Assembly (NCBI GenBank): GCA_023974075.1
Contig: CM043796.1
Location: 27,472,438 to 27,536,437 of the forward strand
Direction of reading: 5' to 3'
Origin: Chaenocephalus aceratus
Taxonomy: Eukaryota > Chordata > Actinopteri > Perciformes > Channichthyidae
Length of the DNA stretch: 64,000 bases
The notes under the pieces were generated by a model that worked only from the letters and a program-made list of their open reading frames with translations, was not told the DNA's origin and did not search any database. The translations under genes and the position numbers were made by a program. Positions 31,060-44,296 of this stretch are shown here, one piece after another. Within the stretch, counting starts at the first letter, position 1. Each line of letters starts with the position of its first letter.

Positions 31060-33500
31060 AAACAATAACATCAAGAGAAGTTGTTGCTTAAACCGACCAA
31101 AACATGACACAGCAGTTCTAAGTAAGTAATGATAAAAACATGATAGTTGCTAGTACACACAAATGACATTTCTCCTTTACCCAACAGTGCACTTGAAAAC
31201 GTATTTGTTGTCTTTCTATTGGTTGATAAAGTGTGTTACAGATATGTCCAGATAAGACGTACACTAACTCTCATCTGACCTTCCTTACCAATTTTGGGGC
31301 AATACAATTGTATTATGTTAAAAAAAACACACATTTTAGGCAGTTATTTAGGTCATTTTTAGGCAAGTCAGCATTAGACTTATTTTCCAAATACACCAAA
31401 ATAGAGGAAATGTGTGTGAGGCTGTTTTAAAATGCTAAAAGCTGAATTGAATAAAGAGTTGGGAGCTGTAATACTGACTGATCTTACTGAATAAAAGTTT
31501 TATATCTTTTAAAAATGAGTGAATTCCTGAAATGCGAAGGTTTCATAATCTTATCATTAGATTGCACGTGTTGTGACTTTCACTCTGAGGTCATTTAAAT
31601 GTCATACAACTTCCTGTCTGCTAACCTCTCTGCCAGAAGGTTATAATACAGTTGTCAAGTACAAGCAACCCCTGGCAGGTTTGAAAAAAAGTCTAGTTAC
31701 AAAAGACAAAGGAGCACGGAAAGATAAGCCAAGGTAAACCAGGTAAAAGGCTAAGCTAACTCGCAGCTCGGGGGAAAACAGGCAAGGTCAACAACTTGAG
31801 CAGAAGTCAAGTACTGGCAGGCTTTAGTCGTACATGAGACAATAAATGAGACATTCTGACAAACTGTATAGTGATCTGAAAGGGCAGCAGGTGAGTGGAG
31901 ATCATCAACAATTAGAGATAATCTATGGGAGAGCCAACCCAGTCTCACGGCATTTCGTGTTCACCAACACGATTTTTAATCTATTGATTCGTGTCTGGGT
32001 CTGAAAAGCATGATATGCTTGATCGACGCACACGAACACGTCACGTTGCAGCGATTGTTTCCGATTAATTACCTCTTCCAAGGAGCTACGTGTTTTTCTA
32101 CTGTTTGTCCGACTGTCTGGGAATTATGGAAAGCCTGATTTGCATGAAATTAGGCAGAAGGGTGTAGCGCGGGGGAAAGGAAGACCCAATTAAATAGTTG
32201 CAGATATGAATCACAGGGCGGATACATGAACTACATTTCACCATTTAAAAAAAAAATAGCAGCATAGAAGGTCTCTCCTTAGCACTTGTTATTGTAGATA
32301 ATAAAAGAATAGCAAGCCAAGCACTTATACCTTAAGATAAATGTAACACCACTACAAATATATACTGACTAGAACAAAAACTAAAAAGATAAATAAAACA
32401 AACCATACTCAAAGTGTTTCTTGGTGCAAACTATAAAGTAGAACAAATTATATTTTTAGAAAGTGGTGGGTTGTACTTTTACTCCACTACATGTATTTAA
32501 TACCTTTAGGTACTTTACAGATCTGGATGAATGATGTGAAATATAATCAAGTGTTAAATCAGACTTTAGTTCCACCTGGAGTAAATTCACAAGCTTGTAT
32601 ACAGTATATATAGTATTGCAGTATACAAAGTCATTCAGACTAGCTACACCTTCACCAGCTTTGAGAACACTTTCATGATCAATCATTATAACACATATCA
32701 TATCTATTATTCTGAAATGGACCAATCTGCACAATGACTACTTATTTACAATTAGTACTTTCGTAACTATATGTTGATGCTAAAAATTTTCTACTTTTAC
32801 TCGAGCAACATTTTGAATGCAGGTATTTTACTTGCAACAGAGTACACTCTGGTACTTCTACTTTTACTCAAGTACAACATCTGAGTACTTCTACTTTTAG
32901 TGAAGTACAATATCTTTGTACTTCTACTTTTACTCAAGTACAATATCTGAGTACTTCTCCCTCCTCTGGATATTTCATAAATATGATAATCGTTTGCTTG
33001 TGAAGCTGATTGGAGATGACACGTTGGCAAGGTCTGAGTACTCCTACACTCTGGTACTTCTGCTTTCACTTAAGCACAATATCTGAGTACTTCTCCCACC
33101 TTCTTGTTTTAAGGACAAGAGGCCCAACCTGTGTTGGCACCGCACGTGTATTCTTTGGAACACCAGGGGCTGGGACATACTGGAAAACAACACTGAGGGC
33201 GGGACCAGACAGACGAACAGGGAACCTCCTATTTGTCATACTTTTTTGACAGACAGCTTACTTGACCAATCATCAAACAGTAGGTGTTCATCGAGTATTT
33301 TAGCAGATCTCTAAACTCTCAACGGCAGGGCGCGCGCCCAACCGCCAGACGTGTGTCCATTCCTATGCTGTGAGATCGAGGAGTTATTTGGCAACATTGC
33401 TGCGACATGACTATCATTGACGGGAAGTGGGTGGACCTTCCACAGATTCACTGGACGACACACAAATTACCACTCCAATTCTTGTTTAGACCAGTAAAAG
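31060..33500. other. tpm2-il6st spacer
   Basis: No gene is seen. The part at 32461-33095 is a dispersed repeat with TGAGAACACTTTCATGATCA and a short array of the 33-bp CTCAAGTACAACATCTGAGT unit, related to 34650-35345. The remainder is AT-rich and unassigned. Confidence 0.55.
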
Positions 33501-33569
33501 GTTTTATCGATACATAAATATGGTATTGATCTAACGGAGATTACACGCAGCAACATTGAAGCCAGTTGG
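33300..33569 (+). promoter_or_regulatory. il6st: Candidate il6st promoter and non-coding first exon
   Basis: A GC-rich patch (GGGCGCGCGCCCAACCGCC at 33328) is followed by sequence ending in a strong donor, GTTGG|gtaagt, at 33570. The coding exon at 34440 starts with an acceptor (gtccacag) 9 nt before the ATG, so a non-coding first exon must exist upstream; this is the best candidate. Inference only. Confidence 0.4.
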
Positions 33570-34448
33570 GTAAGTTATACTATGAAGCTTTTGATAGCGG
33601 AAACAATATGGCGTTAGCAGGGCGGCACTGAGCTAAATATTAGCTTAAATAAATACTCACACTTTGAGCTAGGTAACATGCTTTTTAACGATATGTTAGC
33701 AACTGCTAGCTTACACAGTAATACTTTCTTATCAAGCTAATACCAATAATAATAATTTAGTAAATGTTTATAAGTATGTAAATGTAGCTTGTAAATATGT
33801 TGTATGATATCCTCTATAGTTTCATGTGGAACCTAATTGCTGCAGGTCTCCCTTGAAAAAGAGATTTATGATCTCAAGGGACAATCTGGATAAATAAAGG
33901 TTTGAAATGAAATGAAATGAATAAAGCTATTCAAGCAACACTGTTTACAGAGGAGATGAACTGAACAACTGCCAAGCTTACCTAGGCGTTGCGCCATGTC
34001 TGGTTTCTGAGAAGAAGTCTATAAAGTTTTACTCGGAACTGAAGCTACTGTACCTTTGAGTGTGCCTTTTTGGTAAAGTCTTTTATATGTTTATATTGCA
34101 TTGTTGAAGATGTCACACATCTCCATTTAACATAGTTACATCTCATAATAAAGGTTAAAAAGAGGGTTTATAAAGAAAAAATCTAATATCACCTAGTATT
34201 GTTTTGTTTAGGGGCTCTACATTAATTTCACAGTTATATTACAATTGTATATTTGTAAACCTATATATTGTGTAGCTATAATTTCGCAGTGTCAATGGTA
34301 CAGTTACATGACATTAGTTGTGCTTGTTAATGGAGAAAATACATGTCAATTATATCATATATTATACTACACTGCAGTTGTGTTTATGATCTGACATTGA
34401 TCTTTTTGAACCTTGAAAACATTGTGTTCTTGTCCACAGAGAGTCACC

Positions 34449-34512
34449 ATGGTGTCTGCAGGAGAGCTGCTGCTGTTAGCCGGCCTGGTCTTGGCTGCAG
34501 CTGCCACAGGAG
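34449..34512 (+). CDS. il6st: il6st exon: signal peptide
   Basis: MVSAGELLLLAGLVLAAAAT, a hydrophobic secretion signal, in Kozak context caccATGg. The exon starts at 34440 after acceptor gtccacag; donor gtcagt. Ends one base into a Gly codon. Confidence 0.9.
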
Positions 34513-37500
34513 GTCAGTGCCTGTTGTTTCTAACTCCTGACATTATAACAGCTTCTTTCTCATTGAAAAGGCCCGGGACCCCCACTGACACTTACCCTCA
34601 GCCCCTCCTTAAACACTGCATTACATTAATTAAAGAGTAAATCCACCAGCGACCCTGCAGTCTACAAAGTCATTCAAACTAGCTGCACCTTCACCAGCTT
34701 TGAGAACACTTTCATGATCAATCATTATAAAACATATCATATATATTATTCTGAAATGGACCAATCTGCACAATGACTACTTTTACATTTGGTACTTTAA
34801 GTATATTTAGATGCTAATACATTTCTACTTTTACTTGAGGAACATTTTGAATGCAGGACTTTTACTGTAACAGAGTATTCCTACACTCTGAGTACTTCTA
34901 CTTTTACTCAAGTACAACATCTGAGTACTTTACTCAGTATACATCTGAGTACTTCTACTTTACTCAAGTACAAGACCTGAATACTTCTAATTTGACTCAA
35001 GTACAACATCTGAGTTCTTCTACTTTTACTCAAGTACAAGATCTGAGTACTTTTACTCAAGTACAACATCTGAGTTCTTCTACTTTTACTCAAGTACAAC
35101 ATCTGAGTACTTTTACTCAAGTACAAGATCTGAGTACTTCTACTTTTACTCAAGTACAACATCTGAGTACTTCTCCCTCCTGGATATTTCATAAATATGA
35201 TGATCATGTTTTCCTTGTGAAGCTGATTGGAGATGACCACTTACCCTCAGCCCCTCCAAAGACACTATGCATCACGTTAATGCGAACAGACACTGTACGA
35301 CAGTTTCCTTTTCATTTGAAGAAGTGCTGGAAGAAGTACTCAGATGTTCTACTCAAGTAGCAAGTAGCAATACCACATTGTAAAATGACTCTGTTACATC
35401 TAAGTGCATTCAAAATCTAAGTAAAAGTATTGGAATCAGAATATACTCAAGTATCACAAGTAAATGTGTAGAGGCCAAAATCATATAGAAATAAAACTTT
35501 AAGAATTAACTTAAAATAACACAGCCGCTGAGGCACTAGATCTTACGCACGGCAATGATCCACGTCCAGACAAGAATCTCCGTTTGTGCATTTTATTCCA
35601 ATCTAATATCATTAACATAGAACAATGAACAGGTTTCAGATGTTTCTTTCCTACTAGTGCTCTACTCACACCACCACCAATATATACAATTACCCAGTGC
35701 CCAAAACTGCCTTCAACATAAAAGCATAGAAACTACTTTAATAACAACAATAACTAAGAATACATTTACTATATACAGCAAGAAAATAAATGTTTAAGTA
35801 TTAAATACTATAAGGCGATATATAGTTATATATAATATAACAGTGTTATTATTACTGATGCATTGGCGTGTATTACAGATGGTAAAGGTGGAGCTTACTT
35901 TATTTACTTTGCATGCTGCTGTTGGATGTTTTCACCTATAATTATATTTCAATATTTATTTATTAGTTGATTTGTATTTGTCTTATTAGCTAAAAATCTG
36001 AATCTGTAAAGTAACTACAGATACATGAAGTGGAGTAAAAGTAGTAAGTAGCATTACAAAAAAAACACTCTAAAGTACAAGTACCTCAAAATAATACATA
36101 AGTACAGTACTTGAGTATATGTATTTTACTACATTCCAACACTGATTGAAGTCATTACCGTCAGTCCTGCACAACCCTCTAAATATTTGGCACATTGTAC
36201 ACAAAGCTACCTTTTTTTTATATTTCTGCACTGCTTTCCAAAGCAATACTGCACATATTTGATTTCATCCAATTTCATTTTATCATATTATACTGTACTG
36301 TACGTAGTATTCTTGGTATATCTATAATTCATGTAAATATTTCTCTATATTTTAAAGTTATAAACGTCTTTTTTAAATATTTTTTTATAATAGTTTTATC
36401 TTTTGGTGCCTGTGCTGTTTGCTGAAGTCCAATAAGATGCTTAAATCCTAAGGGACTGTTCTTATACTTTTGCTTTTCCTGCGATCACAAGTCGGTATGT
36501 TCGCATTGAAATGGGATTTGTCCTCTGTTTGCTTCTTTAACGCTCCTGTCGGGTTCATCTCTCCCCCCCTTTACTTTGGTGTTCCCAGTCTGTTTTAACT
36601 GCTCTCACATTAACACAAAATCAATTAGTCTCTACCCAATTTGATTTAACACCTTTTTACGCTGTCAACAAAGTCTCAGACGACTGGTGACGACACCGTT
36701 CGATTGGGTGTGTGTGCTATCCGATGGATGAACATCATCCAGGGTTACCCATTCATTTCCTATGACGGTCATTTTTTACCGGGACATCATAGGTGTTACA
36801 AAGCGGACTAAACCACTCAAAATTAAATGAAAGTGGTGATCAGTAATGTTTTCAGATGCCTACTGTGGAGGATATCATAAGGCCTTGAAGCAATCGAGCG
36901 TAAAACACAATATGTATGATTGATGTAAGGCAAGGCAGAGTTTATTTATATAGCACTTTTCAACACAAGGAAATTCAAAGTGCTTTACAAAAAATGAAAG
37001 ACATTAAGAAAATGGCATTTAAAAGCAGTCATTAAAAGAAAGCTAATAAAATAACATTAAAAGAAAAAGTACATGGATAAAAGTTACAGTGCAGGTTAAG
37101 ATATGAATAGTTCAATTAAAAGCAGCGACAAAAAGAAAAGTCTTCAGCCTCATGTAAGTAGCAAATCAGATTTATCCCGAACACGACAGGAGGGTTAAAG
37201 CATTTTTTTAAGAGAATGCTTTTTCTTACCAAGGCACTCCGCCTGTATCTTTGTATTGACTCTATAGGGTTTTACCAAACCAACCATTTGGTGACCGCCC
37301 CACAGACAACGCAATTTCTAGAGATCGGCTCTAACTTCAAGGCGACATGCATGATCGTCAACACAACGGAAGTTACAGCTGATGACCTCTACTGGAAACT
37401 GTCCGAGACTACTGTATCCAAAGAGCTGTACACCAAGCTCAATGAATCGGCCATCAGTGTCACGGTCCCCGTCACCAGTGTCCAATCTGAATGGTTATTT

Positions 37501-40500
37501 TGCAGGGCAAAAAAGGGAAAGTCCCCCTACGTCTTCCTGAACACGGGCAAATTCATGTACGGGGTCTTACTGAAGAAAGGCTGTAAGTTGTTATTGTTGG
37601 CACCTAAAACCAAAGCTGTTTTCTAACTACCTGTATTTAATGCTTATAGGTTAGGTCATTGCTGACTCATGGTATGCATTTACTGTAGACAGTTTGAGGA
37701 CACATATTTAAAGGTCACCTATTATGCAAAATCCACCTGTTCATGTCTTCTCTACATCAACATGTGTACACTCTTCTTCATGTCTCTTCTTCATCAACAT
37801 GTGTCCCCTCTTCTTCATGTCTCTCTACATCAACATGTGTCCCCTCTTCTTCATGTCTCTTCTACATCAACATGTGTCCCCCTTCTTCATGTCTCTTCTA
37901 CATCAACATGTGTACACTCTTCTTCATGTCTCTTCTTCATCAACATGTGTCCCCTCTTCTTCATGTCTCTTCTACATCAACATGTGTCCCCTCTTCTTCA
38001 TGTCTCTTCTACATCAACATGTGTCCCCTCTTCTTCATGTCTCTTCTACATCAACATGTGTCCCCTCTTCTTCATGTCTCTTCTACATCAACATGTGTCC
38101 CCTCTTCTTCATGTCTCCTCTACATCAACATGTGTCCCCTCTCTTCTTCATCTCTCTTCTACATCAACATGTGTCCCCTCTTCTTCATGTCTCTTCTACA
38201 TCAACATGTGTCCCCTCTTCTTCATGTCTCTTCTACATCAACATGTGTCCCCTCTTCTTCATGTCTCTTCTACATCAACATGTGTCCCTCTTCTTCATGT
38301 CTCTTCTACATCAACATGTGTCCCCTCTCTTCTCATGTCTCTTCTACATCAACATGTGTCCCTCTTCTTTATGTCTCCTCTACATCAACATGTGTCCCCT
38401 CTTCTTCATGTCTCTTCTACATCAACATGTGTCCCCTCTTCTTCATGTCTCTTCTACATCAACATGTGTCCCCTCTTCTTCATGTCTCTTCTACATCAAC
38501 ATGTCCTTCTTCATGTCTCTTCTACATCAACATGTGTCTCCTCTTCTTCATGTCTCTTCTACATCAACATGTGTCCCCTCTTCTTCATGTCTCTTCTACA
38601 TCAACATGTGTCCCCTCTTCTTCATGTCTCTTCTACATCAACATGTGTACACTCTTCTTCATGTCTCTTCTTCATCAACATGTGTCCCCTCTTCCTCATG
38701 TCTCTTCTACATCAACATGTGTCCCCTCGTCTTCATGTCTCTTCTACATCAACATGTGTCCCCTCTTCTTCATGTCTCTTCTACATCAACATGTGTCCCC
38801 TCTTCTTCATGTCTCTTCTACATCAACATGTGTCCCCTCTTCTTCATGTCTCCTCTACATCAACATGTGTCCCCTCTTCTTCATGTCTCTTCTACATCAA
38901 CATGTGTCCCCTCTTCTTCATGTCTCTTCTACATCAACATGTGTCCCCTCTTCTTCATGTCTCTTCTACATCAACATGTGTCCCCTCTTCTTCATGTCTC
39001 TTCTACATCAACATGTGTCTCCTCTTCTTCATGTCTCTTCTACATCAACATGTGTCCCCTCTTCTTCATGTCTCTTCTACATCAACATGTGTCCCCTCTT
39101 CTTCATTTCTCTTCTACATCAACATGTGTCCCCCTTCTTCATGTCTCTTCTACATCAACATGTGTCCCCTCTTCTTCATGTCTCTTCTACATCAACATGT
39201 GTCCCCTCTTCTCCATGTCCTTCTACATCAACATGTGTCCCCTCTTCTTCATTTCTCTTCTACATCAACATGTGTCCCCTCTTCTTCTGTCATGTCTCTT
39301 CTACATCAACATGTGTCCCCTCTTCTCCATGTCTCTTCTACATCAACATGTGTCCCCTCTTCTTCATGGCTCTTCTACATCAACATGTGTCCCCTCTTCT
39401 TCATGTCTCTTCTACATCAACATGTGTCCCCTCTTCTTCATGTCTCTTCTACATCAACATGTGTCCCCTCTGTGGAAAGAGACTCTGAAAGTTTCAGGAA
39501 CAAAGATTTTCTCTCTTTTTGATCCATTTCTATAAAAACCTGTCTGAAAATGAGCTGATCAGATTTTGGCCACTTTATGATGTCATAACGATGTTTTGTC
39601 TTGTGTAACCATTAGCCAATCAGCAACCAAGGTAACCCCCCCCCCCCCCAACCTTATCACCTGAATCTCCTCCTAGAGCACCATTGTGTTATTTTTAACC
39701 AAATGTCTCTCAGAGGGGCGTGGGGAGGGGCTCCTTATTTTCATCTGAATAACAGCCAGAGAATCAGCACTTTGGAAACAGGGCTGGAACAGAGGGGATT
39801 ATGGGTAATGCTGCAATGATCCGTTTGGTGTTTCAGCCAATCAGAGACATGTTTTGTATATATCTGAGAGCTGTGATATATTGATGAAAAACAGTATAAT
39901 AGGGGACCTTTACGTCATCACCCGAAGCGTCTGCCATAATATCCCCTAGTGATCGCAGTCATGCATCCTTTTTGGAAACTCTCCCATTGTAGTTGTGGAC
40001 ACACCCCGGTTTACTGTGAAGTACTTTGTTCAGTCTCATTCTGACTTTCAGTGGCGGAGAAGTTATTTGGCTTGATTCAAGATTAAAACACCCTAAGAAT
40101 TAACTTTTAATTTGGAGTTGTCTCTGTATGTTTAAATAAATGTCTGTGAAAAAAGGGCACACAAGCTTTTGAATGAAGTAAATAAGATGTCTGTGTGCTG
40201 TTTGTCTCCATGTCAGATCCACCAGGGAAGCCTGAGAATGTTTTCTGTGTGGCTGTTCAGGAGAAAACTACAATCTCCAGCACCTTCAGGTGTGATTGGG
40301 CGACAGTCGGACGTCAAACCAGCGATGTCCCGACAAAATACACCCTGAATGTTGTAGTAATTCAGTGAGTATACCAAGCTTTTTATTATTTAATAGGCTT
40401 TATTGGCAGGAAATGTGACATTTGTTTCCATAGCACGATTAAAAAAAACAATGATTTGAATAAAAATAAATTATTAACAATACTTATTCATGCCTTGTAG

Positions 40501-43500
40501 AGCTGTCCCGAATACCGTTTTTCGGGCTCCGGATATTCGGTAGTAATCAGCAGCGAATATTCGGCCCGCGCGGGGGGGGCGTGGTAATCAGCAGTGAACC
40601 GCTTCAACACGTGTATTTCGGTGTATTCGCGGCATTCATTAAGTTATTCTACAGTATTGTTGTTTTATAGTTATTTGTTAATGTAACCCAATTTGTGTTC
40701 TTTGAAATTGAAAAGGATATTGCATTGTGTTTGTTACTTTCGTTGCAGTTGTACAGGGTTTCCCACACATAGACTATACTTGTTCGGGCCGCCCAGGTAT
40801 ATTAGCGGCCGCCCAAGTATATTTCGCGACCCATTTAGGTTTTTTTTTCCCACCGGGAGGACCGGGGGGTTTCCCGATGGCATGGCCTGTTAAGTGGCCT
40901 GCCTCAGACAGGGTGGCTGGCTGTCCACATGATGTGGCCTGCCGACATGGCCACTGTCATACAGATCATAAATCAAAGCCCTTGATTGGTCTCTGTGTGT
41001 CATTCAAGCTCGGGATAACCTCAGCTCAGGTGAGGTAAAGGACTCTTGAGTGTTTAGATAGTTAACCCCGCTACCACCACCCCCCCCCAAGTATATTTCA
41101 GATCTGTGGGAAACACTGTTGTATATGTCTTAAGTGTAATTTGTCTTGGCTTCCTATTTATGGACATGCTTTTATTTTGAAGGAGAGTTAGCGCTGTTGA
41201 CAGGAAGTTGTTGTTGCTATGGAAACAACGTGACGGAGATTAACGGAGAAAAGTAATATCTACATATAAAGACGGAGAAAGTAAACGATAACGTTTATGG
41301 TTAAGTTTTAGCACCCCCGAAGAGGCACAAGCTCTTATGTTGATATTGGAGATTTCAATAAATTCGATTTGAAAAAAAATGGGAAAAAACAAACAAAACG
41401 AATATCCGAATAACGAAATTGAAACCCGAATAGTACTCCAGCGAACGAATATTCGGATGTTCGGGTACAGCCCTAATGCCTTGTCCTATGTCAACAAATG
41501 TCTATAGCATATAAGACAGGGCTGGAAACTTCAAATGAATGTCAAAAAATGTAAAGTATTTCATTTTCAACTATGTTTGTGTAGCTTTTGAGTGCCTTTT
41601 AATGGTATTTCTTTTATTTACATGTTCAGCATTCGGAACTACAGTGTGTCCACGGAGGGAACCCACGCCCAAGTGGAATTTGTGGACACTTACCCCCATT
41701 TTATGACCCTGGAGATTTGGGTGGAAGCACACAACATGCTGGGAAAAATTGAGTCTGAGCGTATAACTCAAGATGCTAACTCCTTTGGTAAGATCAATTG
41801 TATTTAATTGTCACATTTCAACAGTGCTTCTAGCTTTATGTCTGCCTGTTCTGACCTGTACCAAAAAGCCAGTTCAACATACATTGAATATCTTTGTGTT
41901 ATCTGGTTTAATTATGCATCCAGCTAAATGGTCCAAAAACAACGGTAATCAATTCATTAAGTCGACCGAGGGTTTCTCAGTCTAAAGGCCCCTACACACC
42001 AAGCTGACACCAAAGAACACGTCCCGACGGACCCGACTGTCGCCGCCTCACGTCTCCTGCGTCTTGGCCAACAGTCGCACTGGAACACACCGCAAAGACT
42101 TCAGCCGGCGGCCAAGTAGCACGTACGAATTGCGCATGCGTGAGTGGCAATAACTCTCCTTACCAGCAGGCGGCGGTAGTGTGAATTCGTCATTCAAAAG
42201 AGGCAACAACCGGAAGACAGACTGCGTGATACACCGAGAGAAGAAGAACAGACTGCGTGATATAAACAAATAGCGTGTGCGTTCCATTTCCACTCTACAG
42301 CGAGAAGCTCAGGGGGCTTTCCCGAACCTGTGTCGAGAGCTGGAGTTAAATGAATCTCAGATTTGCCTTCTTAATCGTTTGTTTGTGTCCCTCACTTCCG
42401 TTTCGCTTCTCATGCACTGATTCGCTAAGCTGAACAGCCAATCGGAGTGATTTCTTTAGCCGACGGCCTTTAGCCTGCCGATTCGACATGTCGAATCGGC
42501 GGCGGAAGGTGTCGGCACGGCTGAAAAGACACAACGGTGCGGGACACACCAATCTGAGTAGGGCTGACAAGACGGTCATCGACGGCCAGACATCTATCGA
42601 GGGCCGAAATCTACTTGGTGTGTAAGGACCTTAAGAGCGAGTTCACTTGGAAGGGGCGGAGTTAGTAGCATTCGACCAATCACAGACATGGACTTTTGTA
42701 CTGTCATAAGAACGTTATCAACCACAAATGATGAGTAGACTATAATAAAGGTATACAAAAAAAGTTCAAGCCTAAACAACACGAGTTAAACTGCTAATGC
42801 AGGAAGAACATCTGGACATTTTGAGATTTTGTCAACTAATTCCGTTGGTTAGATGCATTGTTTTGGAATAGAAATAGAAGATATAGGCTACTTTTATTCA
42901 TCTCCAAAAATAAATATGTTTATTTTTTATATTTATCAGGCTCTGGTTTCAGACAGAGGGTGAGAAGAGGTGCTGTAGTATGAGACAAATAAAGAGCTTT
43001 TTGAACATTTAACATTACATTACGGCCCAATCCCAAACCAGGAGGGCGTGGTTTGGGATTGGGCCGTAATATAATGTTAAATGTTGAAAAAGCTACATGT
43101 TACTTGTTAGACGCTTTTATCCAAAGCGACTTACATACTCAATACTTTGAGCAATCCCCACAGAAGCAATTTGGGGCGAAGTGTCTTGCCCAGGGACACA
43201 ACGACATGCTGACTGCAGTGGGGTTTGAACCTGTGCTCCCCTGATCCGAACACCAAGCACTAACCCACTGCGCCACACGCCTCCTTTAAGCATGGAGACA
43301 TGTCACAGTAGAGACACAAATCAAAAATATTAGCATGATATCTCCTCTTTAAACTTTACAGGCAGGTTAGGTGTTCAGCATAAGTGAGAATGGCGTTCTA
43401 CCCCAGAAGGAAATTAACCACCGGTGTAGAACTGAAAACTCAAATCTTAGTCCGCAGTACAAGACACCTGTCACTCTGCTGGCTCTGCCGAAATGTGACG

Positions 43501-44261
43501 ATGACTGACAGCTTGTTGTGTCTTTTGTTGCAGTCAAAACAAACCCTCCATCAGACATCAAAGTTATTTCGGAGAAGTATTTTCCCACCTCTCCTCTGAT
43601 GAACTGGACTCAGCCTATTAATAAAAGTTATGGGAAATTAAAATACGAAATAAGATTCTGCACAAGTGGATCTCCAAATTGGACTTATGTAAGTATGTTT
43701 TTTTTGTTTCGTTCTACCAATCAGAGCAACTTCTCTTCATTTCAGTGTCCCAGTGTTTTCAGCCAGCCAGCCAGCATGGCATTTAAACAGTGTTATTCTT
43801 TATTCCTTATGTCTTCTAGCCAGGTTACTTTTTGTTTTACTTTGTACTCTTGGGTAACCGACATGTCTGCTGTTTTTTATGTTTCTCATTACTAGTTGTC
43901 AAAATCAATAAAATAGTTGTGTTTATTTCCTTCAGGTACCTAAAGGAGACATAGCCACGGACATCCAGAGCTTCAGACTGCAGAGCCTTCAGCCATACAC
44001 AGAATATATCACTCAGGTGCGCTGCCAACTGGGCCACTGGAGCGACTGGAGCGGCACAACCATGAAAACAGCAGAGGACCGTGAGTTCAGACCGCTTTCA
44101 CTCACTAAAAGTACTCAAATACAACAAAGACAATTGAAGGACTTCAGAAAGATATCCAGTATAATGTACCTGAGTCCTCAGTCCTTTAGAGCAGTGGTTC
44201 CCAACCTTTTTTCCCAAGAGCCCCCCCAAATGACTCTTGTTGGAAGTTGCGCCCCCCCCCC

Positions 44262-44296
<35 letters not shown>

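Noticed and set aside
37669..39535. Open frames of about 580-617 codons in all three plus-strand frames (and a similar set at 745-1658)
   Set aside because: They are translations of a 37-bp tandem repeat that lacks stops. A period not divisible by 3 gives the same peptide set in every frame. No conserved protein and no splice or start logic.
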